NCBI GenBank assembly: GCA_009760855.2
Contig: WPIO01000085.1
Span: forward strand, 767,501-800,000
DNA: 32,500 nucleotides
From: Cristatella mucedo
Lineage: Eukaryota; Bryozoa; Phylactolaemata; Cristatellidae
Direction of reading: 5' to 3'
The translations under genes were made by a program, and so were the position numbers. The first letter of the stretch is position 1, and each line of letters begins with the position of its first letter. The notes under the pieces were generated by a model. That model saw nothing but the letters and a program-made list of their open reading frames with translations, was not told the DNA's origin and did not search any database. Positions 31,304-32,500 of the stretch are shown here, piece after piece.

Positions 31304-32358
31304 GAGGAAGCAGCGAGGTCAAGTTCATCTGCCCTGCTGCCGCACGTGACCTCAGCACGTGACCACAGTCCCTTCGATGATGGTTGCCAGAGGCCAAGCT
31401 GCTGGCGTCGAGCGCCTGGAAGGCAGCAGAGCTGACTGCTGCGCGCACCTGAGATTTCTTCCAGCACCACGTAGCCTCAGTGCCACCTCACCACTTGCCG
31501 GCCGTTCTCAAGACGCTAGCTTCGGCTAGGCAGCTAGGAGAATGTCTCAATCGAGATGCATCGTGTTGATACCTATGCTCCTACTGGCTGCCTCCGAGCG
31601 CAGGCTTTGCCTTTGATGCACGTGAACTCAGCACGTGACCTAGCACAGTCTGCGAGGGAGCAGTCGTTCGGTTGCCCACAGCTGCGCGCTGTCAGAGCAC
31701 CTGGACTCGCTGCTCCATCCACCCTGGCCCAACCCCTCCCCCACCCATCGTGACCAGCTCTGCTGGGGCAGTTCCCTAAATCGGCTGCTGAAAGGACAAG
31801 GAAGCAAGAGACTGTGCGAGACTCGGTCTAGGGGTGACTGTGGCGCCCACCATTGCTAGGCGTGTGTGGTGGCTCTGCTGTGTGCTACGTGCGACCGCAG
31901 CCCTGTGGGATCGCGCTAGCAGCCGCGCTCGGTGCCAGCGTGCCCAAGCTTTCGTGACCGACCTAGCCTCACCGAGGCAGTGCGCCTTACTGCTGGCGCC
32001 AGCTCCCAGGTCGCTCTCACGTTCGTGTTCAGAGCTTTCTGCAGCGGAGCGGCGGCGGCAGCAGGCGGTGCATTTGGCGGTGCCTTGTAGCATTGGGCCA
32101 CAATTGTATAATTTCTGCCAACGAGCGCGGCGGCTGCACTGCGACGCTTCAGCGCTCTTCCGAGCGCTCTTCCTTAGGTGAGGAAGGAAAGCGAGCTGCT
32201 GCATGAAGGATGGTGGCTTCGAGCAGGCAGCCAGGCGCATTCGATGCGTTTCTGCGTGTGAGAAACTACTTCATTTATGTAGTGATAGCTTGTTATGTTA
32301 TTATTGTTTTGTTATATTTATGTAGTGATAGCTTGCACCTGAGCCAAGCCAGCGCTTT
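31304..32358. other. No recognised gene; short direct repeat near the end
   Basis: No exon with homology or paired splice sites is seen; three CACGTGAC motifs occur (31343-31362 and near 31620-31640). 'atttatgtagtgatagcttg' occurs at 32273-32292 and again exactly at 32316-32335, separated by a 23-base TTA-rich spacer. Confidence 0.5.
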
Positions 32359-32500
32359 GTATGTGTACGAGCGAGACAGAAACAGACAGAGGCAAACAGA
32401 GACAGACAGAGAGATAGATAGAGAGACTGACAGACAGAAACAGACAAGCAGAGAGAGGGGAAGAGAGAGAGAGAGAGGGGGGAGAGAGAGAGGGGGAGAG
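32359..32500. repeat. (GACAGA)n/(GA)n microsatellite running off the window
   Basis: GACAGA and GATAGA units passing into GAGAGG and poly-GA at the right edge. Confidence 0.95.

Noticed and set aside
30775-31470. Minus-strand frame of 231 codons rich in Ser/Leu
   Set aside because: Same artefact from the GA tract at 31037-31303.

Overview
This window is animal (metazoan) nuclear DNA: spliced genes with GT-AG introns, tRNA-derived SINEs, many fragments of a non-LTR retrotransposon with an L2/CR1-type reverse transcriptase, and abundant microsatellites. The species is not identifiable from the sequence. The LINE type and the poly(A) polymerase gene fit an invertebrate with an ordinary animal gene set. 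No prokaryotic or viral gene is visible.

The centre (about 11.2-22.9 kb, + strand) holds one essentially complete gene, the canonical nuclear poly(A) polymerase (PAPOLA/PAPOLG family). It was rebuilt exon by exon. Twenty exons join in phase to give about 843 residues, and the three catalytic aspartates fall at 119, 121 and 173, each exactly six residues after the human PAPOLA positions. The C-terminal tail is Ser/Ala-rich and carries a bipartite nuclear signal. An AATAAA lies about 430 bases after the stop.

The left end (1.5-4.5 kb, - strand) carries three consecutive phase-matched exons of a gene I do not recognise; its 5' and 3' ends are missing. A U6 snRNA-like sequence (749-853, - strand) lies just beyond it, embedded between dispersed repeats. 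From 4.7 to 11 kb there is a 5'-truncated LINE and then mostly unannotatable intergenic DNA.

The right part (23-27.9 kb) is a pile of LINE copies: one long, decayed minus-strand element interrupted by two younger plus-strand 3' fragments, one with a 7-base target duplication. It abuts a second copy of an unclassified dispersed repeat also found in poly(A) polymerase intron 2. From 28 to 29 kb lie AT and CT microsatellites. At 29.5 kb is a first coding exon whose KVSF motif and context suggest a PPP1R37-like PP1 regulator; the rest of that gene is not found in the window. The last 2.6 kb is dominated by simple repeats.

The genes are independent. The unifying theme of the non-coding DNA is a LINE/SINE partnership: the LINE 3' hairpin-and-ATT tail recurs at the ends of LINE fragments and in degenerate form at the ends of tRNA-derived SINEs.
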